From NCBI GenBank assembly GCA_036267875.1, contig DATAVE010000113.1, positions 1 through 64,000 of the forward strand: 64,000 nt of DNA, given 5' to 3'. Made by a program: the position numbers and the translations under genes. This stretch comes from DASZTV01 sp036267875 (GTDB taxonomy: Bacteria > Actinomycetota > Actinomycetes > JAFAQI01). The notes under the pieces were generated by a model. That model was not told the DNA's origin, made no database searches, and saw only the letters and a list, made by a program, of their open reading frames with translations. Numbering within the stretch: the stretch's first letter is position 1; each line of letters opens with the position of its first letter. Positions 23,159-31,620 of the stretch are shown one piece after another.

Positions 23159-23761
23159 GTGTCTGACCTGCGCGCAGGGTTGCGCGTCTCTGCTGTGTCG
23201 ATTGTCTGGACGGTCCTGGCGAGTACGGCGAGCATCGTGCTCGGCATCCGTGCGGGAAGTGTCGTGCTCGTCGCGTTCGGTGCAGTTGGGGTGTTCGATG
23301 CCGTCGGCTCGGCGGTACTGGTGACGCACTTTCGCGACGCGCTCCAGCACGATGCGATCGACGCGGGTCGTGAGCGGATTGCGCAACTGGTCGTGTCGAC
23401 CGGCTTGCTGATAGTCGGTACTGCGACCGTCGTCGCTGCGACGTCGCGCCTGGTGCGGCACGACCACGCGCGTGAGCCAACTGCCGGCTTGGTGGTTGCG
23501 GCTGTTTCTGTCCTTGTTCTAGAGGTGCTCGCTCTGGCCAAGCGGAGACTCGGCCGCCGGATTCCGAGCCGCGCACTCGTCGCCGATGGCGGACTGTCTC
23601 TCGTCGGCGCCCTCACCGCCATGGCTGCGTTGATCGGAGCCGGCCTCAGCGCAGGGTTGGACTGGTGGTGGATGGACCCGGCCGCGGCTTGCGCGATCGC
23701 GGTCGGCGCGCTCGGGCTCGCGGTAGTGACGCTCCGAACTAAGGACGAGGCTCCACAGTGA
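23159..23761 (+). CDS. CDF-like cation transporter membrane domain (short)
   Basis: The 200-residue protein has five or six predicted membrane helices. It matches the cation-diffusion-facilitator membrane domain, with a His in HFRDALQHDAIDAG and an ALVADGGLSLVG helix where CDF pumps have metal-binding Asp/His. It lacks the cytoplasmic C-terminal domain (usual length about 300). AGGAGGACAC precedes the GTG at 23159, fixing the start. It could be a minimal metal exporter or a nontransporting relative. Confidence 0.65.
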   Translation: MSDLRAGLRVSAVSIVWTVLASTASIVLGIRAGSVVLVAFGAVGVFDAVGSAVLVTHFRDALQHDAIDAGRERIAQLVVSTGLLIVGTATVVAATSRLVRHDHAREPTAGLVVAAVSVLVLEVLALAKRRLGRRIPSRALVADGGLSLVGALTAMAALIGAGLSAGLDWWWMDPAAACAIAVGALGLAVVTLRTKDEAPQ

Positions 23762-24074
23762 CGTCGACCGATGCCGCGCCGCTGTCGGGCACGCGCGCCT
23801 GGCGCCATACCTCGACCGGGAACGACACGGTCACCAGTGAGCTGAACAGCCACAGCAGATTGCGGTCCTCGTCGGAGATGCCGTCGATCGACACGCTCTC
23901 GAGGTAGTCGGTGCTGTCCTCGAGTCGGGGGAGCGCCGCGTCGTAGAACGCCTGGAGCTCATCCATCGAGCTGGCGATCCGCTTTGCGTACCGGTCCTTC
24001 TCACTCGGCAGCGCCCAGTCGGCGAAGGTCTCGAGCTCGGCGAAGGCCGACGGCAACGTGGCCATCTCAGGCAC
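23739..24074 (-). CDS. small hypothetical protein coupled to the Rieske oxygenase gene
   Basis: The 111-residue soluble protein is rich in acidic residues, with ELETFADWALPSEKDRYAKR near the N-terminus and a C-terminal FPVEVWRQARVPDSG. Its start overlaps the 3' end of the oxygenase gene by eight bases, so the two are translated together. It has no ferredoxin or beta-subunit motif. It may be an accessory or assembly protein of the oxygenase. The last 23 bases overlap the CDF-like gene on the other strand. Confidence 0.6.
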   Translation of the reverse strand: MPEMATLPSAFAELETFADWALPSEKDRYAKRIASSMDELQAFYDAALPRLEDSTDYLESVSIDGISDEDRNLLWLFSSLVTVSFPVEVWRQARVPDSGAASVDVTVEPRP

Positions 24075-25347
24075 CCACTGCGGAGATCGGCGACGACGAG
24101 CGGTTGCCCTGATGATCCGCGATCTTCGACCGACAGGTCGTGTGCAGGTGCCGCAGCAGCACCTCCTGGTCGCAGAGCGGGAACTCCTTGACGTTGCCGG
24201 TCTCGATCATCGTCTGCGTCGCCTCGAGGGTGTTGCCGTCCTGCAGTGCGTACTCCTTGAACGTCACGACTGCGAGCTCCTGCTGGAGCCGTTCGTAGGC
24301 GTTCTTCGGCGGAGCAAAGTAGAGCGAGCACTCGAAGATGTGCGTGTTGTACGACGTCGGCCAGTAGTGGTAGGTGAGGTACCAGTTCGGCTTCCAGAGC
24401 AGCAGCATGAAGTTCGGGAAGAACACGAAAGAGTCGATGCCCCAGGCCGGGTGCTTGGCAGGGTTGACGCCCGACGGCAGCTCGCCGATGTCCGGACCCT
24501 CCCAGGGACCGAACAGACCGCTGCGAAGGATCCGCTCGATGGGCTTGACCATCTCGATGTGCTTCGGCGGTGACATGCCGCCCCACGAGGAAACCATCGA
24601 GTGCGGCCCGTCGATGTCATAGGCGAGCGCCTCGTACCCGACCGACTGCAGTTTGCGGGACTCCTCGGCCGTCGCCTGCTTCGCGTGCAGCACGGGAGCG
24701 TGGTAAAACTCCGCGAACGCATCGATGAAGAGCTTCCAGTTCGCGCCGATCTCCGCGCGGTACGTGTGCTTCTGCGTCATCAGCTCGAACGGGTAGCCCT
24801 CGAGCCCGGCGCCGATCCGGCCCATGTACTCGCGCAGCGGCTGCGGGTTCTCCTCGAACGTGACGAAGATGAAGCCTTCCCACTCATCGACGGTGACGTT
24901 CTTGAGGCCGTAGTCCTCCTTGTCCAGCCCGAAGAACTCCTCCTCCTGCTGGACGAAGGTCAGCTTGCCGTCGAGGTCGTAGCGCCAACCGTGGTACTTG
25001 CAGGTGAACTGCCGGCAGGTGCCGTCGACCTCCTCGCCCGGGTAGTCCGTCCAGACGAGCTTGTTGCCCCGGTGCCGGCACATGTTGTGGTACGCCTTCA
25101 GCACGCCTTCGCGGGTGCGCACGACGATCACCGAGGTATTGGCGGCGTCGAGTTCCTTGGTGAAGAACGCGCCGGGCTTTGCGACCTGCTCGACACGGCC
25201 GACGTTGAGCCAGGTCTGCTTGAAGATCGCCTCGCGCTCGAGCTGGTAGTGCGCGGGCGAGATCGAGTCGTCGTACGTCACCGGAGCGGTCGAGAGCCCG
25301 AAGTGCTCTGTCCAGCTGCCCTCTTCGGGCTTGGTGAAATGCGGCAT
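24067..25347 (-). CDS. Rieske non-haem iron aromatic-ring-type oxygenase, alpha subunit
   Basis: A 426-residue protein with the Rieske [2Fe-2S] ligands in CRHRGN (about 90) and CKYHGWRY (about 115). The mononuclear iron site is DAFAEFYHAPVLH (about 208-220), with the third ligand Asp probably in LQDGNTLEATQ. No beta subunit is encoded nearby, as for homotrimeric oxygenases such as KshA. It should hydroxylate a ring or terpenoid substrate using electrons from a reductase like the one at 45029. GAGGAG five bases before the ATG at 25347 sets the start. Confidence 0.85.
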   Translation of the reverse strand: MPHFTKPEEGSWTEHFGLSTAPVTYDDSISPAHYQLEREAIFKQTWLNVGRVEQVAKPGAFFTKELDAANTSVIVVRTREGVLKAYHNMCRHRGNKLVWTDYPGEEVDGTCRQFTCKYHGWRYDLDGKLTFVQQEEEFFGLDKEDYGLKNVTVDEWEGFIFVTFEENPQPLREYMGRIGAGLEGYPFELMTQKHTYRAEIGANWKLFIDAFAEFYHAPVLHAKQATAEESRKLQSVGYEALAYDIDGPHSMVSSWGGMSPPKHIEMVKPIERILRSGLFGPWEGPDIGELPSGVNPAKHPAWGIDSFVFFPNFMLLLWKPNWYLTYHYWPTSYNTHIFECSLYFAPPKNAYERLQQELAVVTFKEYALQDGNTLEATQTMIETGNVKEFPLCDQEVLLRHLHTTCRSKIADHQGNRSSSPISAVGA

Positions 25348-25393
25348 CAAAGCTCCTCAGTCCCGACTGATGGGCGAAACGGTATCATCGATT

Positions 25394-25424
25394 CCGCTAA
25401 CGGAAACAGCGTTTCCGTTAGCGG
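25394..25424. promoter_or_regulatory. 31-bp perfect palindromic operator between Rieske oxygenase and TetR genes
   Basis: CCGCTAACGGAAAC-AGC-GTTTCCGTTAGCGG has perfect 14-bp arms and a three-base centre. It lies between the divergent oxygenase (25347) and TetR (25486) starts and is the obvious TetR binding site. Its inner arms (CGGAAAC/GTTTCCG) recur with a nine-base centre at 46076-46098. Confidence 0.75.
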
Positions 25425-25485
25425 GAGGTCCGGCTACGCGCGCCATGGACAGAGCGCCGGCCAGGCCACCTGAGAGCATTTCCGG

Positions 25486-26133
25486 ATGCGTTCGACCCGG
25501 CGACTCGGCGCGGAGGACTCCGCGACTCGCGATGCGCTGCTCGACGCTGCTCTTCAGCTTTTGCTCGAAGAGGGCTACGCCTCCGTCACGTCTCGCAAGG
25601 TCGCCGGTCGTGCCGGGCTGAAGCCGCAGCTCGTCCACTACTACTTCCGCACGATGGACGAGCTGTTCCTTGCTCTCGTACGACGAGGGTCGGCCCTAGG
25701 CCTCGAGCGCCAGGCGCGAGCGCTGGAGTCGGAGACGCCGCTGCGTGCGCTGTGGGCGGTTGCCACCGATCCCGCCGGCACGACGTTCACGACTGAGCTG
25801 TTCGCGCTGGCTAACCACCGCAAGGCGATTCGCGCCGAGCTTGCCGCCCACGCGGACGAGTTCCGCAAGCTTCAGCGAGACGCACTTGTGGAGGTGCTCG
25901 CCTCCTACGAAGTCGACCTGGGCGACATCCCGCCCGCGGTGCTGCCAGTGCTTGTGACCGGGCTGTCGCAGATCCTGGTCCTGGAGGACGCGCTCGGACT
26001 GAGCACCGGGCACGCGGAGCTGCGTGAGCTGGTCGAAGGCTGGATCGCGCGGTACGAACCGGCGAGCGAGGCAGCGCCTATCGAACGCCGGCCGCGCGCA
26101 CGGGCTTCTCGGACGGCACGTCCGGGAGCCTGA
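25486..26133 (+). CDS. TetR/AcrR family regulator, probable repressor of the Rieske oxygenase
   Basis: The 215-residue protein has a TetR helix-turn-helix at residues about 14-60 (RDALLDAALQLLLEEGY, KVAGRAGLKPQLVHYYF). A helical ligand-binding domain and a basic tail (RRPRARASRTARPG) follow. It is divergent from the oxygenase gene with a 31-bp palindrome between them, the standard arrangement for autoregulated TetR repressors. Its last 56 bases overlap the convergent TetR gene at 26078. Confidence 0.85.
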   Translation: MRSTRRLGAEDSATRDALLDAALQLLLEEGYASVTSRKVAGRAGLKPQLVHYYFRTMDELFLALVRRGSALGLERQARALESETPLRALWAVATDPAGTTFTTELFALANHRKAIRAELAAHADEFRKLQRDALVEVLASYEVDLGDIPPAVLPVLVTGLSQILVLEDALGLSTGHAELRELVEGWIARYEPASEAAPIERRPRARASRTARPGA

Positions 26134-26773
26134 GCGCGTTGCCGACCAGCCGGCTGAGCTGGTCGACCGCCTCGTCCAGCGTGCACTCGACGATGCCCTG
26201 GGTCAGCCAGAGGTCCGCGAACCGCGTCACCATCGCGCCGATCGCATGCGAGGTGAGGATCGGGTCGAGCGTTCGGTCGACCAGGCCAACCGCCTGCATC
26301 TCGGCGATCGTCGCCGAGAGCTGCTTGCCGTAAGCCTGCAGATGGGTACGCCGCTCGGCCTTGAGCTGCTCGTCGTACCTCGAGACCTGCTCGACCTCAC
26401 TGATCAGCCGCGCGTCACGCTGGTAGCTGAGCATGAACTGGCGGTTGCCTTCACGGATCCGCTCTCGCGGGCTGGCGTTTGAGCTCGCCACCAGGATGAC
26501 GTCCGAGAGCGGCGCGTTCATCCGGTCGTCGAGGGCGTCAGCGACCTCCCGGAACACCTGCTCCTTGGAGTCGAAGTAGTGGTAGAAGGAGCCGTGGGAG
26601 ACCCCGGCGCCTTCTGCAATGTCGGTGATGCGGGCATCGAGGAAGCCGTCGGTCTCGAACACCGCCTTCGCCGCTTCGACGAGGCGCGCCCGGGTCTGCG
26701 CTCCCTTGCGGGAACGCGGCCGGTCCGCGACGGCGATCTTCTCGCCGCCGTCAGCGCTGAGCCGGCGCCCCAC
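26078..26773 (-). CDS. TetR family regulator
   Basis: The 231-residue TetR has RLVEAAKAVFETDGFLDARI and IAEGAGVSHGSFYHYFDSKE (residues about 28-72) as DNA-binding domain. A helical C-terminal domain resembling KstR2-like regulators of catabolic genes follows. It overlaps the 3' end of the upstream acyl-CoA dehydrogenase gene by 23 bases, so it is cotranscribed with the 26751-29143 pair. This makes it a candidate for the protein that binds the TTGACGTCAATGTCAA-type sites at 29225 and 30056. Confidence 0.8.
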   Translation of the reverse strand: MGRRLSADGGEKIAVADRPRSRKGAQTRARLVEAAKAVFETDGFLDARITDIAEGAGVSHGSFYHYFDSKEQVFREVADALDDRMNAPLSDVILVASSNASPRERIREGNRQFMLSYQRDARLISEVEQVSRYDEQLKAERRTHLQAYGKQLSATIAEMQAVGLVDRTLDPILTSHAIGAMVTRFADLWLTQGIVECTLDEAVDQLSRLVGNALRLPDVPSEKPVRAAGVR

Positions 26774-28010
26774 GAGGTACCTCTCGGAACGGCAGGTCTT
26801 TGTCGTGACTGCGTTCGCGCGGCATCCCGAGCACTCGCTCGCTGATGACGTTGCGGGCCATCTCCAACGTGCCGCCGCCGATCGAGGACGCCTGACGCAT
26901 CAGGAAGTCCAGACCGGTGTGGCGGACCTCGCCGTCCTCGTCGGACCACGCAGCACCGGCAGCGCCGACGAGATCGAAGGCCAGCGTGTAGGAGCGAGCG
27001 GTCGTCACGCCGCCGAAGAGCCGTCCGATCGCGGCGCTCTGGTCGTTGAGTGCGCCGGTCTGCATCGCCTGTCCGATGCGCGCCTGCAGCTCGAACTTCA
27101 CCAGCTCGAGCATCCGGACCTCCCCGACGATCCGCTGGGCGTCGGGATCCTCGGTGCGGCCGACCTCCTTGGCGAGCTGCGCCACGGCACCGGCCCCGAC
27201 ATCGCTGTGACCGCCGCTGCCCTGCACCGTCACGAGCGGGGAGTTGAGCAGCATCCGCTCGTGGTACATCCAGCGCGTTCCGACGGTCCACCCGCCGTCG
27301 ATCTCGCCGATCCGGTCGCTGTCCGGGACCCGTACGTCGGTCAGGAACTCCTGGCAGAACTCGTTCGAGCCGTTGAGCATCTCGATGCGGTGAACCGCGA
27401 CGCCATCGGCGCGAATCGGCAGCATGAAGACGGTCAGCCCGCGGTGCTTCGGGACATCCCAGTTGGTACGGGCGAGGACCAGGCCCCAGTCCGACCACCA
27501 CGCACCAGTCGTCCATACCTTCGAGCCGTTGAGGATCCAGTCGTCACCCTCGCGGACCGCGGAGGTGAGAGCCGCCGCGACGTCCGAGCCACCGCTTGGC
27601 TCGGAGAGCAGCTGCATCCAGATCTCCTCGCCCTTCAAGATGGCGGGGATGTGACGCTGCTTCTGCTCCTCTGTGCCGAAGTCGAGCAGCACTGCGGCAC
27701 AGGGGGAGAACGTCGGGGCCTGTAGCCGTGCCGGATACTCGAAGCCGGCGATCTCGGCGTTGAATGCCTTCTGGTACTCCGGGCCAAGTCCGAGCCCGCC
27801 GTACTCCGTCGGAAAGCAGATGCCGGCGAGTGAGTTGTCGAACAGCATTCGCTGGACCTCGCGGTCCCGCTCGAAGCTGAGTCGCTCGGCATCGTCACTG
27901 CCGATGTTGCGTAGTGGGCTGTGGCTGGCATCAGGGTCGATCGGCTGGAGGTTGGCGCGGATGAACTCCCGCGCGCGCAGCCGAAAGGCGTCGAGGTCCT
28001 CGGCACTCAT
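26751..28010 (-). CDS. acyl-CoA dehydrogenase, subunit of a heteromeric pair (FadE type)
   Basis: A 419-residue flavoprotein with ICFPTEYGGLGLGPEYQ (about 62), WMQLLSEPSGGSDVA (about 130), WILNGSKVWTTGA and the C-terminal SSIGGGTLEMARNVISER. The GGGTLEMARN segment lacks the usual catalytic Glu-Gly, as in one subunit of the alpha2-beta2 dehydrogenases of actinobacterial steroid side-chain degradation. Its start overlaps the partner's stop by four bases. The pair should desaturate a bulky acyl-CoA. Confidence 0.85.
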   Translation of the reverse strand: MSAEDLDAFRLRAREFIRANLQPIDPDASHSPLRNIGSDDAERLSFERDREVQRMLFDNSLAGICFPTEYGGLGLGPEYQKAFNAEIAGFEYPARLQAPTFSPCAAVLLDFGTEEQKQRHIPAILKGEEIWMQLLSEPSGGSDVAAALTSAVREGDDWILNGSKVWTTGAWWSDWGLVLARTNWDVPKHRGLTVFMLPIRADGVAVHRIEMLNGSNEFCQEFLTDVRVPDSDRIGEIDGGWTVGTRWMYHERMLLNSPLVTVQGSGGHSDVGAGAVAQLAKEVGRTEDPDAQRIVGEVRMLELVKFELQARIGQAMQTGALNDQSAAIGRLFGGVTTARSYTLAFDLVGAAGAAWSDEDGEVRHTGLDFLMRQASSIGGGTLEMARNVISERVLGMPRERSHDKDLPFREVPRGAPAQR

Positions 28011-29143
28011 GATGCGAGCTCTCGAGCGATGGTCAGTGCGCCGAGTCGTCGGCGATGCTCGCTCGGCGTTCCGTAGAGGGCCCGATTCACCGTGACGCGC
28101 CGCAGATGGAGATGAAGGTCGTGCTCGTAGGTAACGCCGATGCCGCCGTGCAGCTGCACGCAGTCCTGCACGAGCTCTGCGGCGTACTCACCGATGAACG
28201 ACTTGGCAGCGCTGACGAACTCCTCGGCGACCGGGTCATCCCGGTCCATCGCCGCGACAGCGGCATCGCTGATCGCGTGGGCGCCCTGCAGCCAAGACAG
28301 CAGGTCGGCCATCCGGTGCTTGATCTCCTGGTAGGACTCGAGCGCCCGGCCGAACGAGTAGCGATCGGCAACCCACGCCCGGGTCATGTCGAACGAGCGC
28401 TGCATCGCGCCGGTGGACTCGGCCATGTGGAGGACGATCGCGACATTGCGCTGCCGGTGCACCTGCTCGGCGGCCTCGCCGAGCACGCCGACTGCGGCCG
28501 AGGCAGGAAGTCGTACGTGGTCGAACTTCACGCTGGCGAAGCGTCGGGTGAGATCCGCTGACTCCAACGCTGTGACGGTCACGCCAGCGGTCCCAGCCGG
28601 CACCAGCACTTGTGAGAGCCCGTGGCCGGTGCGGCCCGTGACGAGTAGGAAGTCGGCCTGCGCACCGGACTCGACCGGCCGTTTGATGCCGTTGAGAACC
28701 AGCTCGTCGCCTGATGCCTCGATGGTCAGCGCGATGTCGTCGAGCCGGTCGCCGGGCGCGGGTTCGCCGAAGCACCAGGTTGCGATCGCCTCACCCGAGA
28801 GGATCGCGCCGAGCGCGTCTGCGTGCGAGCCTCTCGCGGCGTCGAGCGCGATCGCGACGATGTTGGCGGGAACCAGCGGACCGGGCGCGGCGTGCGTGCC
28901 GAACTCGTAGGCGATCAGGCTGAGGTCCTGCAGCGGGTTGCCACTGACGCTGCCGCCGCCCGCCTCTTCGCTGACGAGCAGCGCAGTCCAGCCGAGCTCG
29001 GCGCCGCGGATCCAATACTTCGGATCGAAGCCCGCGGCGTCGTCGCGGAGCGTGCGGACCGTGGCGACCGGCATCTGCTCGTCAAGGAACCGCGACGTCG
29101 TGTCGTGCAGCACCTCTTGGTCGGGGCCAAGCATCACCAACAT
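28007..29143 (-). CDS. acyl-CoA dehydrogenase, second subunit of the pair
   Basis: The 378-residue partner starts MLVMLGPDQEVLHD (an ATG at 29134 is an alternative). It has LGWTALLVSEEAGGGSVS, the weakly conserved FAD region WCFGEPAPGDR and a conserved C-terminus with CVQLHGGIGVTYEHDLHL. Divergent loops relative to its neighbour and the four-base overlap between the genes fit an obligate heterotetramer. The operator at 29225 lies 82 bases upstream, in the gap shared with the SDR gene. Confidence 0.85.
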   Translation of the reverse strand: MLVMLGPDQEVLHDTTSRFLDEQMPVATVRTLRDDAAGFDPKYWIRGAELGWTALLVSEEAGGGSVSGNPLQDLSLIAYEFGTHAAPGPLVPANIVAIALDAARGSHADALGAILSGEAIATWCFGEPAPGDRLDDIALTIEASGDELVLNGIKRPVESGAQADFLLVTGRTGHGLSQVLVPAGTAGVTVTALESADLTRRFASVKFDHVRLPASAAVGVLGEAAEQVHRQRNVAIVLHMAESTGAMQRSFDMTRAWVADRYSFGRALESYQEIKHRMADLLSWLQGAHAISDAAVAAMDRDDPVAEEFVSAAKSFIGEYAAELVQDCVQLHGGIGVTYEHDLHLHLRRVTVNRALYGTPSEHRRRLGALTIARELAS

Positions 29144-29224
29144 CAGAGCGTCACCAGCATTGAATGGTGCAGACTTCCTCGAGTTGAGAACGGTGTTGGG
29201 ATGCCTATGATCCGTTTTCTATGA

Positions 29225-29244
29225 CTTCGACGTCAATGTCGAAG
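29225..29244. promoter_or_regulatory. 20-bp operator between the acyl-CoA dehydrogenase operon and the SDR gene
   Basis: CTTCGAC-GTCAAT-GTCGAAG is a perfect 7-bp inverted repeat with a six-base centre, between divergent starts at 29143 and 29268. Its core GACGTCAATGTC matches the sites at 14919, 30056 and 53437. Confidence 0.65.
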
Positions 29245-29267
29245 GTTCCTCCGATGGGCGGGGATGC

Positions 29268-30014
29268 ATGAAAGCGGTTGTCGTAGGTGCGTCGAGTGGC
29301 CTTGGTCGGTGCATCGGAACCGGCCTGGCCCAGGGCGGCGCATCCGTCGCGATGCTCGCCCGTCGCCAAGAACGGCTCGAGGCCGCGGCAGCTGAGGCGG
29401 GCAACGGCGCGCTCGCGATTCGATGCGACGTCACCGACGCGGCATCCTGCAAGTCGGCGATCGATGAGGCGGCGAAGGGCCTGGGCGGCATCGATGCGCT
29501 GATCTACGCCACGGGCGTGGGGCCGCTCTCGCGGATCGAGAACCTCGACAAGGACACCTTCCACTGGGCGTTCGACACCAACGTCATCGGCGCCAACACC
29601 ATCACCGCCGCGGCGCTCCCGCACCTGAAGGAGTCCGCCGGCACCGCGGCGTATCTGTCGTCGATCAGTACCTCGCAGACCGCGCCGTGGCCAGGTCTTG
29701 CCGGCTACCTCGTGAGCAAGGCAGCGCTGGACAAGCTGGTCGAGTGCTGGCGCACCGAGCACCCGACCGTGGGCTTCAGCCGCATCGTCGTCGGCGACTG
29801 CGCCGGTGGCGAGGGTGACGCGATGACGGAGTTCGCCAACGCCTGGGATGTCGAGCTTGCGACCGAGCTAGGGACCGGCTGGTTCGAGAAGGGTCTGATC
29901 ACCGGGCAGCTGCTCCCGGTCGAGGAGCTCGTGCGGGTCGTCGACTCGATCGTTCGTGGCGGCGCGTTGACCAGCGTTCCAACGGTGATCGTCCAGCCGC
30001 GTCCGACGGGCTGA
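29268..30014 (+). CDS. short-chain dehydrogenase/reductase (SDR)
   Basis: A 248-residue SDR with VVVGASSGLGRCIGTGLA at the N-terminus, an unusual ATGVGP in place of NNAG, catalytic Ser in AAYLSSISTSQ and YLVSKAALDKL (Tyr/Lys, about 146-150). The shortened C-terminus lacks the typical final TG...DGG strand. ARRQERLEAA after the second strand favours NADP(H). It is divergent from the acyl-CoA dehydrogenase pair across a shared operator and ends at a strong terminator. Confidence 0.8.
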   Translation: MKAVVVGASSGLGRCIGTGLAQGGASVAMLARRQERLEAAAAEAGNGALAIRCDVTDAASCKSAIDEAAKGLGGIDALIYATGVGPLSRIENLDKDTFHWAFDTNVIGANTITAAALPHLKESAGTAAYLSSISTSQTAPWPGLAGYLVSKAALDKLVECWRTEHPTVGFSRIVVGDCAGGEGDAMTEFANAWDVELATELGTGWFEKGLITGQLLPVEELVRVVDSIVRGGALTSVPTVIVQPRPTG

Positions 30015-30015
30015 C

Positions 30016-30055
30016 AACCCTCGTGGCGATGCGCCGCGAGGGTTCTTACCTTTTG
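30016..30055 (+). terminator. intrinsic-type terminator after the SDR gene
   Basis: AACCCTCG-T-GGCG-ATG-CGCC-G-CGAGGGTT (30016-30044) folds into a 12-bp GC-rich stem with one T-G position and a three-base loop. It begins two bases after the TGA and is followed by a T-rich tail (CTTACCTTTTGTT). It should insulate the SDR gene from the transporter operon. Confidence 0.75.
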
Positions 30056-30071
30056 TTGACGTCAATGTTAA
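30056..30071. promoter_or_regulatory. operator-like dyad upstream of the ABC transporter operon
   Basis: TTGAC-GTCAAT-GTTAA matches the operator family at 14919 and 29225, with one arm position changed. It lies 10 bases before the ATG at 30082, where it would overlap the promoter or the transcription start. Confidence 0.6.
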
Positions 30072-30081
30072 TTTCACGGCC

Positions 30082-31608
30082 ATGAGACGGTCGGGATCCG
30101 CGCTGCTCGTTGCTGGGTGTTTGGTGCTGACCGCCTGTGGCGCCCGAGTTTCGCCGTATCTCTCCTCGCAGGGCAGCGGCCAGGTCGACACCGGCGGCTC
30201 GCTGCCGACGGACACTGGCCCGGGCACGCTGACCAATCCGACGACCTTCCCGACGACGGGCACGGGGACTGGCCCGACGGGTCCGGGCACAGGCCCGACG
30301 ACGGGCACGGGCACCGGCACCGGCCCGGCAACGAACCCGACGAGCGGCTCGACCGGCAACAGCACCCAGACCTCGTCTCTCGCGAACCTCACGGTCGACA
30401 ACTTCGAGTTCAACCCGCAGGCCGAGGCGGCGTACTGCACCGGCACCACCGGTAATACAGCCTCGGCGCCGGGTGTGACGCCGACCTCGATCACGATCGG
30501 CAACGTCAGCGGCCTTACCGGAACCGTGTCGGGCGAGTTCAACCCGGCGGTCAACGCGGTGACGGCGGCCGTCAACGCGGTCAACCACTACGGCGGCATC
30601 TGCGGCCGCACGATCGACCTCGAGGTGCAGGACGACCAGCAGTCCTCGAGCACACACACCGCGGAGATCGAGTACCTGCTGCCCAAGGTCCTCGCGTTCG
30701 TCGGGTCGACCTCCGACGGCGACAACGGCGGAATCACCCAGATGACCGCAGCCAACGTGCCGGACATCGGGCGTGCCGCGAACGCCGCTCGCTCGCAGGT
30801 GCCGAACTACTGGTCGGCCGATGGCGGAAGCTTCGTGATCCGCGGCAAGGAGGCCTATCTCCCGCCGATCACCCCGGAGAACCTGAAGAACGCGGGCCTG
30901 CTCCCGAAGAACGTCGCGATCCTCGCCTACAGCATCCCGGTGGCGGCGGATGTTGCGAAGCAGTACGGCGTGCTGCTGCAGCACGCCGGCGTCGGCATCT
31001 GCTACTCGAACTACGCCGTGCCTGCTGCGCCGGGCGCGACGATGGGCTCGATCATCGCCACGTTGAAGTCCAAGGGCTGCGACTCGGTCTTCACTGTCAT
31101 GGACAACGTGGGAAACGCCGACATGCTGCGCGACATGCAGTCGCAGGGCTACAACCCGAAGCTGAAGTTCACGACCCAGGGCGTCTACGGACCGGCGCAG
31201 ATTACGTCGGCCGGGGAGTCTGCCGCGCAGGGATTCGTCGCCTTCATGCCCTCGATCCCGACGACCGAGGCCAACCCGACGATGGCCCTGTTCAACCAGG
31301 AGATCGCTATCTACGAACCCGGCACCGATACGAGCGAGTTCGGCATCGAGTCCTGGGCCGACACGCAGATGTTCATCTACGCGCTGCTGAAGGCAGGTCG
31401 GAACCCGACTCGGGCATCGCTCACCGCCGCGCTGGCCTCGATCAAGGACTGGACGACGGGCGGGATGTTCGGCCCGTACACGCCGGATGAGCACGGCACG
31501 ACCAAGTGCTACGACCTCGTCCAGGTCAGGGGCAACGACTGGTACCCGCTCTATCCCAAGAAGGGTGTGGCCTGCGCTAGCGGTTACGTGCCCGTCGGAC
31601 CGGCGTAG
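30082..31608 (+). CDS. ABC transporter substrate-binding lipoprotein, branched-chain amino acid (LivK) type
   Basis: The 508-residue protein has a lipobox LTAC (Cys19). A long low-complexity Gly/Thr/Pro linker (about 40-95, built from GTGTGP-like repeats) leads to a periplasmic-binding-protein type I domain (about 125-500; ITIGNVSGLTGTVSGEF, LEVQDDQQSS, AFVGSTSDGDNGG, FTTQGVYGPAQ). It captures a ligand outside the membrane and delivers it to the permease 12 bases downstream. Ligands of this family include amino acids, amides and, in catabolic actinobacteria, aromatic or lipid-derived acids. The spacer is longer than usual, as if to reach through a thick envelope. Confidence 0.85.
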   Translation: MRRSGSALLVAGCLVLTACGARVSPYLSSQGSGQVDTGGSLPTDTGPGTLTNPTTFPTTGTGTGPTGPGTGPTTGTGTGTGPATNPTSGSTGNSTQTSSLANLTVDNFEFNPQAEAAYCTGTTGNTASAPGVTPTSITIGNVSGLTGTVSGEFNPAVNAVTAAVNAVNHYGGICGRTIDLEVQDDQQSSSTHTAEIEYLLPKVLAFVGSTSDGDNGGITQMTAANVPDIGRAANAARSQVPNYWSADGGSFVIRGKEAYLPPITPENLKNAGLLPKNVAILAYSIPVAADVAKQYGVLLQHAGVGICYSNYAVPAAPGATMGSIIATLKSKGCDSVFTVMDNVGNADMLRDMQSQGYNPKLKFTTQGVYGPAQITSAGESAAQGFVAFMPSIPTTEANPTMALFNQEIAIYEPGTDTSEFGIESWADTQMFIYALLKAGRNPTRASLTAALASIKDWTTGGMFGPYTPDEHGTTKCYDLVQVRGNDWYPLYPKKGVACASGYVPVGPA

Positions 31609-31620
31609 GCCTTAGCCACC

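Noticed and set aside
30180..30360. Short GGCACGGGC-type repeats in the substrate-binding lipoprotein gene
   Set aside because: They encode the low-complexity Gly/Thr/Pro linker in frame and are not a mobile or regulatory repeat.
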